From the NCBI GenBank assembly GCA_028278625.1, contig JANQDY010000240.1, positions 1 to 55,690 on the forward strand: DNA of 55,690 nt, given 5' to 3'. The notes under the pieces are model-generated. The model was not told the origin of the DNA, searched no databases, and worked only from the letters and a program-made list of their open reading frames with translations. Within the stretch, counting starts at the first letter, position 1. Each line of letters opens with the position of its first letter. Made by a program: the position numbers and the translations under genes. This document shows positions 24,019 to 31,772 of this stretch, in pieces. Origin of the DNA: Thermodesulfobacteriota bacterium (lineage in GTDB: Bacteria > Desulfobacterota > DSM-4660 > Desulfatiglandales > Desulfatiglandaceae).

Positions 24019-25528
24019 GTATCTTACGGGGATTGACATCGGCACATCCGGTGCCAAGGCGAGTATTTTCGACCTTCGGGGAAACGTGGTGGGGAGCTCC
24101 TATAAAGGATATGGGTGTGAATACCCCAAACCCAACTGGGTGGAACAGGATGCCCATCAGATTGTTTCAAGCGGCATGGAAGCGGCGGGGGAAGCGCTGG
24201 CGCAATCGGGGATCGCCCCACGGGATGTGGCGGGCATCTCCTTTTCGACCCAGCGGTGCTGCACCATCTGCATCGACGAAAAAGGAGATCTCCTTCGTCC
24301 CTTGATTTCCTGGCAGGACAACCGGACGGCTGCTGAGGTAAGGGATATCCTAGAGAAAATCACCGCTGAGCGATACTATGATCTTACCTGCATGCCCCTC
24401 AACACCACCTGGATGATTTCAAAAATCCTCTGGCTCAAAAAGCAAGAGCCCCGCATATGGGACCAACTATACAAGATCGTTCAGCTGCAGGATTTCACCC
24501 TGAACGCCTGGGGAGTGGAAGGGTATTACGATGACATTTCCGATGCCGGGTTTTATGGCCTGTGGGACCCCTATGAGATGGCGTGGCATGATGAACTGCT
24601 CAAGATGTTTGAAATTGATAGAGAACTTCTGCCGGAGCCCACGCCGTCAGGGACCAGAGTGGGGGGCGTATCGAAAGGGGTCTCAGAGAAAACCGGCTTT
24701 TTGGAAGGGACCCCCCTGTGCGTGGGGGCCGGCGATCAGAACTGCGCGGCCGTGGGTGCCGGCGTTGTGGAAGACGGTCTTCTTTCCGTCTCTCTGGGCA
24801 CGGCAGGTGCCACGGTGGTCTACCTGACCCAGCCCTTTCGGGATCCCCAGAGAATGGCCATGGTGACCAATCACGCCCAGCAGGGCCGCTGGCAGCTTGA
24901 AGGGTATCAGGCGGCCGCCGGCAGTGTCTATCAATGGTTCAAGAATCAAATGACCGGCTTGGACAAGGACGCCTACGAAATCCTGGACCAATGGATCGCC
25001 GATGTTCCCCCGGGGGCAAAGGGACTGGTGTTTCTCCCGTATCTTGCCAGCGCTGGCACGCCCCGATGGAATTCCGAAGCCAGAGGGGTTCTTGCCGGAC
25101 TGACCCTCTCACACGACAGGGGGTGTATTGCCCGAAGCTTCATGGAGGGGATCTCCATGGAGGTAAGGGACATGATCGAAACCTTTCACCGGGCAGGGAT
25201 TCATATTGACCAGGTCCGGATTATGGGAGGGGCCACCAAATCACCGGTCTGGAATCAGATTCAGGCGGACATTTACAACCGTCCCGTGGAGACGCTCATG
25301 AATTCCGATGCCGCCGTACTGGGTGCCGCCATATGCGGCGGCGTTGGAACAGGGGTGTTTAAAGACATTCAGGAAGGGGTGTCTGAAATGGTTTCCGTCC
25401 ACAAGGAGTACCGGCCCAAGACGGAGAATGTCAGAATCTATGACGAACTCTATCAAACCTATTGCCTCGCCTATGAAGGTATGGATGAAAAAGGGGTGTT
25501 TCACTCCATTGCCAAAATGCAGGAATAA
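24008..25528 (+). CDS. FGGY-family carbohydrate kinase (xylulokinase-like)
   Basis: A 506-residue sugar kinase of the FGGY family. The N-terminal ATPase motif is LTGIDIGTSGAKASIFDLRG; other hallmarks are VAGISFSTQRCC, SWQDNRTAAEV, GAGDQNCAAVGAG and the C-terminal MGGATKSPVWNQIQADIY. It transfers phosphate from ATP to a sugar or polyol; xylulose-type substrates are likely but not certain. ATG 24008 is chosen because GGAGG lies eight bases upstream. Coupling with a HAD phosphatase suggests one sugar-phosphate pathway. Its stop overlaps the start of repeat copy C. Confidence 0.9.
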   Translation: MTDRYLTGIDIGTSGAKASIFDLRGNVVGSSYKGYGCEYPKPNWVEQDAHQIVSSGMEAAGEALAQSGIAPRDVAGISFSTQRCCTICIDEKGDLLRPLISWQDNRTAAEVRDILEKITAERYYDLTCMPLNTTWMISKILWLKKQEPRIWDQLYKIVQLQDFTLNAWGVEGYYDDISDAGFYGLWDPYEMAWHDELLKMFEIDRELLPEPTPSGTRVGGVSKGVSEKTGFLEGTPLCVGAGDQNCAAVGAGVVEDGLLSVSLGTAGATVVYLTQPFRDPQRMAMVTNHAQQGRWQLEGYQAAAGSVYQWFKNQMTGLDKDAYEILDQWIADVPPGAKGLVFLPYLASAGTPRWNSEARGVLAGLTLSHDRGCIARSFMEGISMEVRDMIETFHRAGIHIDQVRIMGGATKSPVWNQIQADIYNRPVETLMNSDAAVLGAAICGGVGTGVFKDIQEGVSEMVSVHKEYRPKTENVRIYDELYQTYCLAYEGMDEKGVFHSIAKMQE

Positions 25529-25611
25529 AGGGACGCTGTTTATATCTTTACATTTCAAAGCACTTGAAATGCACTATTGTTTGAATATGGAAATGTAAAG
25601 GACGTCCCTTT
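25527..25611. repeat. REP/MITE-like palindrome, copy C
   Basis: Left arm AAAGGGACGCTGTTTATATC followed by TTTACATTTC; right arm GGAAATGTAAAGGACGTCCC followed by TTT. It lies between convergent genes and shares two bases with the kinase stop codon. The right end can form a short stem before T residues and may stop transcription. Confidence 0.75.
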
Positions 25612-25616
25612 AACCG

Positions 25617-26438
25617 TTACAAATCTGTGATCCGTTCAGCGCCGGAATAGATTTTCATGATCGGTTCTTGAATGACCCGGACACTCATATCCGTGTGGAT
25701 TTTCATGCCCGTATCCCTCACAAAACCGATGAGGGCCATGCCCCGGTCCCGGGCGATTTCGAGACCCTTGTCGGTGACGGCCGTTTTGGTGGCCACCACC
25801 GGGAAGCCGGCCCTGCACAGTTTGGCCACCATTTCAGAAGACATGCGGCCGGTTGATACCAGAAAATGGTCCCCCAATAGGATATTCTGAAGCAGCGCAA
25901 AACCGATGGCCTTGTCCAGGCAGTTATGACGTCCGATGTCTTCGATGATGCACACGGGCTCTGCCCCTGGTGTGAAAATGCCTGCCGCGTGGGCCCCTTC
26001 CGTCTCCTTATACACGGTGCCCATTTTGAAGAGGAGATTCATGGCCTCAAATACCGCACGTTTCTCTATCCTTAAAGGGGACTGAATCCGGGGGAGGGGG
26101 CTTCGGGAAAATGCGGTGCGCCCGCCGCCCGAGACGATGCGGTAGCGGGTGGTGGCCGTAAAAGGGGCTGTTGCTTGCGAAAGGGTAACATGGGCGGAAG
26201 CGGCTTTCAAACGAATGGATGAAATATCGTCAGGCCCTTTGATAAACCCCTGGCCGAACAGGTAACCGATCACAAATTCCTTCTCCATGCCCGGCAGCAG
26301 GGAGGCCGTGGCCAGTTTTTCGCCGTTTAGGATGATGTGCAGCTCGGACTCCACGATCACGGCCGGTTCGGCGTCCACGAAGTGACCGTTATCAAGTTTA
26401 CGGCACGGTATTGTGATGGATATGGGCTGATGGTTCAT
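25617..26438 (-). CDS. FdhD-like sulfurtransferase-family protein (first paralogue)
   Basis: A 273-residue FdhD-family protein. The hallmark regions are present: LPGMEKEFVIGYLFGQGFI, EGAHAAGIF and EDIGRHNCLDKAIGFALLQN, then LVSTGRMSSEMVAKL. Escherichia coli FdhD passes sulfur from IscS to the bis-MGD cofactor of formate dehydrogenase using a CxxC pair. Here the corresponding loop (IVSGGGRTAFSRSPLP) has no cysteine, so sulfur handling must differ. ATG 26438 overlaps the stop of the second paralogue by four bases. No formate dehydrogenase gene is nearby; a molybdenum aldehyde oxidoreductase is. Confidence 0.85.
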   Translation of the reverse strand: MNHQPISITIPCRKLDNGHFVDAEPAVIVESELHIILNGEKLATASLLPGMEKEFVIGYLFGQGFIKGPDDISSIRLKAASAHVTLSQATAPFTATTRYRIVSGGGRTAFSRSPLPRIQSPLRIEKRAVFEAMNLLFKMGTVYKETEGAHAAGIFTPGAEPVCIIEDIGRHNCLDKAIGFALLQNILLGDHFLVSTGRMSSEMVAKLCRAGFPVVATKTAVTDKGLEIARDRGMALIGFVRDTGMKIHTDMSVRVIQEPIMKIYSGAERITDL

Positions 26439-27133
26439 CGAATCCGCTCCGGGTGAGAATAGACGATCATCTTCTTTCCCCTTACCAACCCGGCAATGGT
26501 GATGCCGCTTTCCCGGGCCAGGTTTACCGCAAGGGCGGTTGGCACCCCTTTGGTGGCCATGATGGGAATGCCCACGTTGCGGCATTTTGTTATCATTTCC
26601 GTGGGCTGACGGCCCGTTGAGGCGGCCAGGGTCCGGGAAAAGTCAGTATTTGCAAGAAGCGCCGCGCCAAGGACCTTATCCAGGGCATGATGGCGCCCCA
26701 GGTCCTCGGTGATGGCGATGGGTTTTTCCCCGTTTAGGAAGAGGCCTGCGGAATGCACCGCTTCCGTTTCAGCGAAGATGTCGCTTTTTAAAATGGCCTT
26801 GACACAGGCAAAAACCTGATGCCGGTTCACTGTCAGGGTTGAGGTCACCTGTTTCGGGAGGATTTTCTCCCTTTCAGTAAGGGTTACATGGACTTCGTTC
26901 CCCTTAAGGGTGAGGGATGCGATCTGTGAAGCATGGGAGATGATCCCCTGGGCCAGAAGATGGCCCACGGCGAATTCCTTTTCCATTCCCGCCATGATCA
27001 TGGCCGTGGCGTACGGGCTACCGTCAATAAGGAGCGAGAGAGCGGTTTCACGGATGATCCGTTCGCAAACGGGCTCATGCCCGCCGTTTGAGCGGAACAG
27101 ATCGACCGATTTGAGTATCCTGTTTTCCGGCAT
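26435..27133 (-). CDS. FdhD-like sulfurtransferase-family protein (second paralogue)
   Basis: A 232-residue FdhD-family protein, diverged from the downstream copy. Conserved parts are MAGMEKEFAVGHLLAQGII, TEAVHSAGLFLNGE, ITEDLGRHHALDKVLGAAL and STGRQPTEMITK. The CxxC loop is again absent; the nearby segment reads VNRHQVFACVKAI with a single Cys. ATG 27133 is preferred over 27265 because AAGGAAA precedes it and homology starts here. It is the upstream gene of the pair, which is divergent from the transporter-oxidoreductase run. The two may form a heterodimer, as E. coli FdhD is a homodimer; this is inference. Confidence 0.82.
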   Translation of the reverse strand: MPENRILKSVDLFRSNGGHEPVCERIIRETALSLLIDGSPYATAMIMAGMEKEFAVGHLLAQGIISHASQIASLTLKGNEVHVTLTEREKILPKQVTSTLTVNRHQVFACVKAILKSDIFAETEAVHSAGLFLNGEKPIAITEDLGRHHALDKVLGAALLANTDFSRTLAASTGRQPTEMITKCRNVGIPIMATKGVPTALAVNLARESGITIAGLVRGKKMIVYSHPERIR

Positions 27134-27397
27134 TTTCCCGATTTCCTTTCCTTTACACAATACCTGACTATAGCCTTTTTGAAGGAATCGGCAAAGGAAT
27201 ATCTTGAGATCCGTTCCCTCATAAGCAGCCGGAACTGGCAACCGACATATGTAACACTTTGACAAAAAGCCGCTTAAGGCAATCAGTCTTTTCTCGGATC
27301 GACGCCAACGATGGGTACCATCGAAATAAATCGCTGGACGCGATAGTATACTTATTGATATCGCTTGTCATGAATTTAAAAAGAATTGGGGGCCTAG

Positions 27398-28363
27398 ATG
27401 AGTAGAGTGCGGCGGTTGTGCAGGTCCATGAACCGGCACCTGGGGTGGTACGCGTTATCCTCAACAATAACGGGTTTTGTGGTGGGGTATTTTGTCCGGC
27501 CCCGATTCCTGGCCATGCTGCTTCCCGTTGCACTCTTTTTCATGCTTTACCCCATGATGCTCGACATACGGCTTAAAAGGATCGTCGAAATCATTCACCG
27601 ACCTCGAATGCTGCTTTCGGCACTGCTCGTAAATTTTGTGATTTGTCCCCTTTTCATTTGGGCCATCAGCCATGGTTTCAATTTCAACCCAACATCCGCC
27701 ACCGCAATCGGATTGATTCTCTATTCATCGATTCCCTGCGGCGGAATGGTTCTGGCCTTTACCGGAATGCTGGATGGAAACAGAGCCCTGGCCGCGACAA
27801 TCATGGCAATAAGCCTTCTGATGAGTGTTTTCATGGTCCCGTTCTGGACAACACTGCTGGTGGGCCAATCGGTTTCCATCCCCGGTATGCTCATTGGGGA
27901 ATATCTAATGGTGATCATCATGTTGCCCATGGGCCTGGCAACGGTGACCCGCATGTTTCTTCTGAAGCGGCATGGAAAAGAGACATACGACAAGCTGACG
28001 ATTCAGATAAGAGAGATGGCGGGCCTTGGATTGATCCTTCTCTGTTTCATCATGTTCGTTTTAAACGGCCACATGATCCTGGGTAACCCGGCCTTGATTG
28101 CGAGGATAATCATTCCCGTGGCCACCCTTCTTCTGATCTTGCTGGCGGGAATGTCGATTGTTTGCAGACTTGCGGGCGTAAATGAAGCGGACGGCATCGC
28201 TTTAACCATTAGCTGCAGTGCAAAGAACAATGCCCTCTCCCTGGCAGTGGCCTTTGCGGTTTTTGGCCAGGAGGTGGCCATGGTGAGCACCATCGCCGCG
28301 CTCTTCGCCCAACTGCCCATAATGATCAGCTTCCTGAGAATCCGAAAACCTGCAAGGAAATGA
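27398..28363 (+). CDS. BASS/ACR3-type membrane transporter
   Basis: A 321-residue integral membrane protein with about ten helices, resembling the bile acid:sodium symporter / arsenite exporter ACR3 superfamily. Typical are LIWLP-like region ICPLFIWAISHGF, ILYSSIPCGGMVLAFTGMLDG and the end ISCSAKNNALSLAVAFAVFG. The conserved cysteine in IPCGGM recalls ACR3 (Cys in the fourth helix), though no ars regulator or arsC lies near. Start 27398 follows GGGGGCCTAG. Substrate unknown; an organic anion or oxyanion is plausible. Confidence 0.75.
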   Translation: MSRVRRLCRSMNRHLGWYALSSTITGFVVGYFVRPRFLAMLLPVALFFMLYPMMLDIRLKRIVEIIHRPRMLLSALLVNFVICPLFIWAISHGFNFNPTSATAIGLILYSSIPCGGMVLAFTGMLDGNRALAATIMAISLLMSVFMVPFWTTLLVGQSVSIPGMLIGEYLMVIIMLPMGLATVTRMFLLKRHGKETYDKLTIQIREMAGLGLILLCFIMFVLNGHMILGNPALIARIIIPVATLLLILLAGMSIVCRLAGVNEADGIALTISCSAKNNALSLAVAFAVFGQEVAMVSTIAALFAQLPIMISFLRIRKPARK

Positions 28364-28436
28364 TGTGGGCCGGTTGTCATGGATTGTGAACAATGACTCC
28401 CGAAATGCCGTCGAACCGAGGGCGTCGATTTTCCCC

Positions 28437-28463
28437 TTGACACTTTTTATCCCATGTTATATC
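28437..28463 (+). promoter_or_regulatory. Possible sigma-70 promoter before the aldehyde oxidoreductase
   Basis: TTGACA at 28437-28442 and TATATC at 28458-28463, with a rather short 15-base gap, precede the oxidoreductase start by about 135 bases. The 28364-28598 intergenic stretch holds nothing else that I can assign. Confidence 0.35.
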
Positions 28464-28598
28464 AAGCTTGAAATATGTCAGGGAAGGCATAACGTGTCCA
28501 AGCAGACGGTCCTTTCGACCATAAGGCCAAAGCACGCACGTCGATGGCACGAGCACGAAGATAGAAATGATAAACCACGGAAAAAGGAGGAAGTGCAC

Positions 28599-31247
28599 AT
28601 GCGGAAAATCAAGCTGAAAATCAACGGTCATTTGAAAGAATTCGTGGTCACCTCGGAAAGGGTTCTCCTGGACCTCCTTCGGGAGGACCTTGGCCTTACC
28701 GGCGCCAAGCAATCTTGTGACCGAAAGAACCAGTGCGGCGCATGTACCGTTATTGTGAACGGCAAGGCGGTGCGATCGTGCCTCACGAAGGTCCGGAACC
28801 TGGATGGAGCGGAAGTCATCACGGTGGAAGGGTTGGGGACCCCTGAAAACCCGCACCTGATTCAAGAGGCGTTTGTGTTGGCCGGAGCCATTCAATGTGG
28901 GTTTTGCACCCCTGGAATGATCATGGCCGCCAAGGCTCTTTTGGATGGAAATGTGGATCCAAGCAAAGAGGAGATCAAGCGCGCCTTACAGGGAAATCTT
29001 TGTCGATGTACGGGATATCAAAAGATCATCGAAGCAGTACAACTGGCGGGACGGTTTCTACGAGGCGAAACCACCCCGGAGCAGGTGCGACCATCGCCGG
29101 ATCAGGGGCAAATTGGCGTCAGTCATCCCAGGCCTTGGTCCATGTTGAAAGCATGCGGCGTGGCACAGTTTTCCGCCGACATCTCCATGCCCGACGCTCT
29201 GGAATTGGCGGTAGTGAGAAGCCCCCATCATAACGCCACCATCACGAAGGTGGATTTTTCCGCGGCAAAACAAATGGCCGGGGTGGCCGGTGTGATGACG
29301 GCAAAAGACATCAAAGGCTCCAATTCGGTGGGTCTCGCAGTGAAAGATCAACCAATGCTTTGCACGGATCAGGCGCCCGTGCTGGGGGCGGCCATCGCAA
29401 TTGTGGCCGCGGAAACCAAGGAGCAGGCATTGGCGGCGGCCCAGGAAGTCCAGGTGGATTACGAAGTTCTTCCGAGGATCTCCACGCCGGAGGAGGCCTT
29501 TGCGGAAGGAGCCCCTTCTGTTCACCAGGGCGTGCCCAATCTCTGTTTGTCGCGAAAGCAGATCAAGGGCGATGCTGAAAGGGCCCTGGCCCAGTCGGCC
29601 GCCGTGGTTGAAGGTCAATTCGAGACCCCTATCATCCATCAGGCGCCGCTGGAACCGGAGGTTGCCGTTGCCTTTGTGGAAGGAGAAGACGAGGATGCCC
29701 AACTGGTGGTCATCGGCCGATCCATTCAGATCCATGACCATGCAGCGGTGCTTCAGGACGCTCTGGGGTGGAACAATATCCGATATGAAGAGGCCTTTGT
29801 AGGGGGGCAGTTCGGCATCAAGGTGGACATTACCTCAGAGGCCATTGCCGGGGCCGCGGCGCTTCATTTTAACAGACCGGTCCGTTATGTTCCCAGCCTC
29901 AAAGAATCGTTCTGGATGACCACGAAACGACACCCCTTTAAAATGAAGGTGCGCCTGGGAGCGGACGAAAAAGGGAAGCTGACGGGTTTCGTGATTGACT
30001 TTACATTGGAAAACGGCGCCTACATGTCAGTTGGACCGATCATCATCGATCGTTCACTGGAGATGTTGAGCGGTGCCTATCATATTCCCAATGTCTATGC
30101 CGAGGGTCGCCTTGTCTACACCAACAACATCTGGGGCGGTGCGGCGAGGGGTGCTGGGCCGCCGCAGATAAACTATGCCCTTGAATTGGCAATGAATCTG
30201 CTGGCTGAAAAAATGGGCATGGACCCCTTTGAATTCCGTCAGATCAACGCACTTCAGCCCGGTGAATCCATGTCCACGGGACATGTGGCGCAAGAATGGG
30301 CGTTCAATGAATGTCTTGCAAAGATCAAACCGGACTACGAAAGGGCGAAAAAAGAGGCCGATGCTCAGAAAACCGGACGTCTCCGTCGGGGGGTGGGGTT
30401 GGCCGGATGCGCCTTTGGCGTAGGCCAGGCAGGTGACACATCGAATGTGGCTGTGAATCTGGACCCGGACGGGGGTGTTACCATCTTTGGTTCCGTGGCG
30501 GATCCGGGAGAAGGAAACGACGCCATGCTTTCACAGATCGCCGCTCATTTGATGGATCTTCCCCAGGAAAAAATCAGGCTGGTGACAAGGAATACGGAAT
30601 TGACCCCCAATTCGGGGATATCCGCCGGCTCCCGTCAGACCTATATGTCCGGCCAAGCTCTGGTAAAGGCCATTGAGGCTTTGAAATCGACCATGGAAGA
30701 GGCGGGGGCCAAGACCCATCAGGACTTGGTAGATGCGGGCAAACCGACCCGGTTCATGGGCACACAAACCATCTCCCTCACGGGAATGGATGAAGAGACC
30801 GGCCAGGGAGAGGCGTGGGATTCCCGTATTCATGGGGTCCAGTTGGCGGAGGTAGAGGTAGACACTGAAACCGGTGACGTGAAGGTACTGAAAATGGCCG
30901 CCGTGGTGGACCCGGGAACTATCATCAATCCGCTGGCCGTGATCTGCCAGTTGGAGGGGGGCATGGACATGGGGGCGGGCATGGCCCTAAGGGAGGAATA
31001 TGTTCATGGGGAAACCGTGGATTGGAAGACGCTGAACTTCCCCACAATGAAGACGTCCTTTGATATGGAAGTTTTCTTGCTGGAAACCCCCCGGGAAAAT
31101 GGGCCCCTCGGATGCACGGGCGTGGGTGAGTTCACCCTGGTACCCACCCATCCGGCCATCGCAAACGCCATCGAAGACGCCATAGGGAAAACCATTTACC
31201 GAATTCCCGCTACGCCCGAGCGGGTTTTGGCCGCCCTTGCTCGGTAG
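28599..31247 (+). CDS. Molybdenum aldehyde oxidoreductase, xanthine oxidase family
   Basis: An 882-residue enzyme with the layout of Desulfovibrio gigas aldehyde oxidoreductase (907 residues): two [2Fe-2S] domains followed by molybdopterin domains, and no FAD domain. Cluster motifs are CDRKNQCGACTV with a later Cys, then QCGFCTPGMI and LCRCTGYQKI. The Mo part includes GGQFGIKVDIT and the catalytic glutamate motif GCTGVGEFTL near the end. It should oxidise aldehydes or heterocycles with water and needs a terminal sulfido ligand on molybdenum. ATG 28599 has GGAGG eight bases upstream; the frame is open further upstream to 28365 without homology. The next two genes encode sulfur-handling proteins. 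Confidence 0.9.
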   Translation: MRKIKLKINGHLKEFVVTSERVLLDLLREDLGLTGAKQSCDRKNQCGACTVIVNGKAVRSCLTKVRNLDGAEVITVEGLGTPENPHLIQEAFVLAGAIQCGFCTPGMIMAAKALLDGNVDPSKEEIKRALQGNLCRCTGYQKIIEAVQLAGRFLRGETTPEQVRPSPDQGQIGVSHPRPWSMLKACGVAQFSADISMPDALELAVVRSPHHNATITKVDFSAAKQMAGVAGVMTAKDIKGSNSVGLAVKDQPMLCTDQAPVLGAAIAIVAAETKEQALAAAQEVQVDYEVLPRISTPEEAFAEGAPSVHQGVPNLCLSRKQIKGDAERALAQSAAVVEGQFETPIIHQAPLEPEVAVAFVEGEDEDAQLVVIGRSIQIHDHAAVLQDALGWNNIRYEEAFVGGQFGIKVDITSEAIAGAAALHFNRPVRYVPSLKESFWMTTKRHPFKMKVRLGADEKGKLTGFVIDFTLENGAYMSVGPIIIDRSLEMLSGAYHIPNVYAEGRLVYTNNIWGGAARGAGPPQINYALELAMNLLAEKMGMDPFEFRQINALQPGESMSTGHVAQEWAFNECLAKIKPDYERAKKEADAQKTGRLRRGVGLAGCAFGVGQAGDTSNVAVNLDPDGGVTIFGSVADPGEGNDAMLSQIAAHLMDLPQEKIRLVTRNTELTPNSGISAGSRQTYMSGQALVKAIEALKSTMEEAGAKTHQDLVDAGKPTRFMGTQTISLTGMDEETGQGEAWDSRIHGVQLAEVEVDTETGDVKVLKMAAVVDPGTIINPLAVICQLEGGMDMGAGMALREEYVHGETVDWKTLNFPTMKTSFDMEVFLLETPRENGPLGCTGVGEFTLVPTHPAIANAIEDAIGKTIYRIPATPERVLAALAR

Positions 31248-31278
31248 GGGCGAAAAAAGGACGTTGATTTTCAATGGG

Positions 31279-31380
31279 ACCGGTGGATCAATTCAGGAAA
31301 TTGTTCTCCCGGTCCTGCCACTATCCTTTGGTCTTGGTTTCTTCCCCGGGAAACCTACGGTGGCAGGGCCGGGCACCGGT
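31279..31380 (+). ncRNA. Nested palindrome, candidate structured leader RNA
   Basis: ACCGGTG (31279-31285) pairs with CACCGGT (31374-31380). CCCGGTCCTGCCAC (31308-31321) pairs with GTGGCAGGGCCGGG (31360-31373), all 14 pairs if one G-U is allowed, and the two stems are contiguous on the 3' side. Inside, GGTTTC (31336-31341) pairs with GAAACC (31350-31355). The element lies between the aldehyde oxidoreductase stop and the tusE-like start. I do not recognise a known riboswitch; a mobile palindrome is the main alternative. Confidence 0.5.
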
Positions 31381-31411
31381 AAAGCGTTTATGGAAGGATG
31401 GGATTTTTTCC

Positions 31412-31756
31412 ATGGTCGTGAATGGAAAAAGGGTTCTGTGGGTGAGCGAAAAGAAGATCTTGTTGGACCGAGAGGGATTTCTCAAAGACCCTTCACTCTG
31501 GTCCGAAGAAGTGGCCGAGGTCATGGCCCGTGAGTCGGGTCTCGATTTTTTGGACGAACACCAGTGGCAGGCCCTTCATTTCATGCGTGATTACTACAAA
31601 CGGGAAGGAAAGGTCCCTCTGAACCACAAGATCAAACAGGGGACGGGACTGGGCATGATGGAATTGGAGGGCATGTTTCCAGGCGGCATTCGTTACGGCC
31701 TTCGAAGGCTGGCCGGACTGCCCAATGTCAAAGGGTGTGGCGGCGGCAGTGCCTAA
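31412..31756 (+). CDS. TusE/DsrC-family sulfur carrier protein
   Basis: A 114-residue TusE/DsrC-type protein: VVNGKRVLWVSEKK, DREGFLKDPSLWSEEVA, EHQWQALHFMRDYY and the C-terminal arm YGLRRLAGLPNVKGCGGGSA. DsrC carries two cysteines at its C-terminus; here only the one in KGC is left, and the other position has Leu/Arg, so it is TusE-like in chemistry. That Cys is followed by GGGSA, whereas it is normally penultimate. The frame is open from 31274, but family similarity starts near 31412. It probably passes persulfide sulfur from the cysteine desulfurase encoded next. Confidence 0.83.
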   Translation: MVVNGKRVLWVSEKKILLDREGFLKDPSLWSEEVAEVMARESGLDFLDEHQWQALHFMRDYYKREGKVPLNHKIKQGTGLGMMELEGMFPGGIRYGLRRLAGLPNVKGCGGGSA

Positions 31757-31772
31757 ATCCCGGAGGATGCGG

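Noticed and set aside
31237..31411. N-terminal extension of the tusE-like gene from 31274
   Set aside because: No family similarity before 31412, and this stretch forms the nested hairpin.
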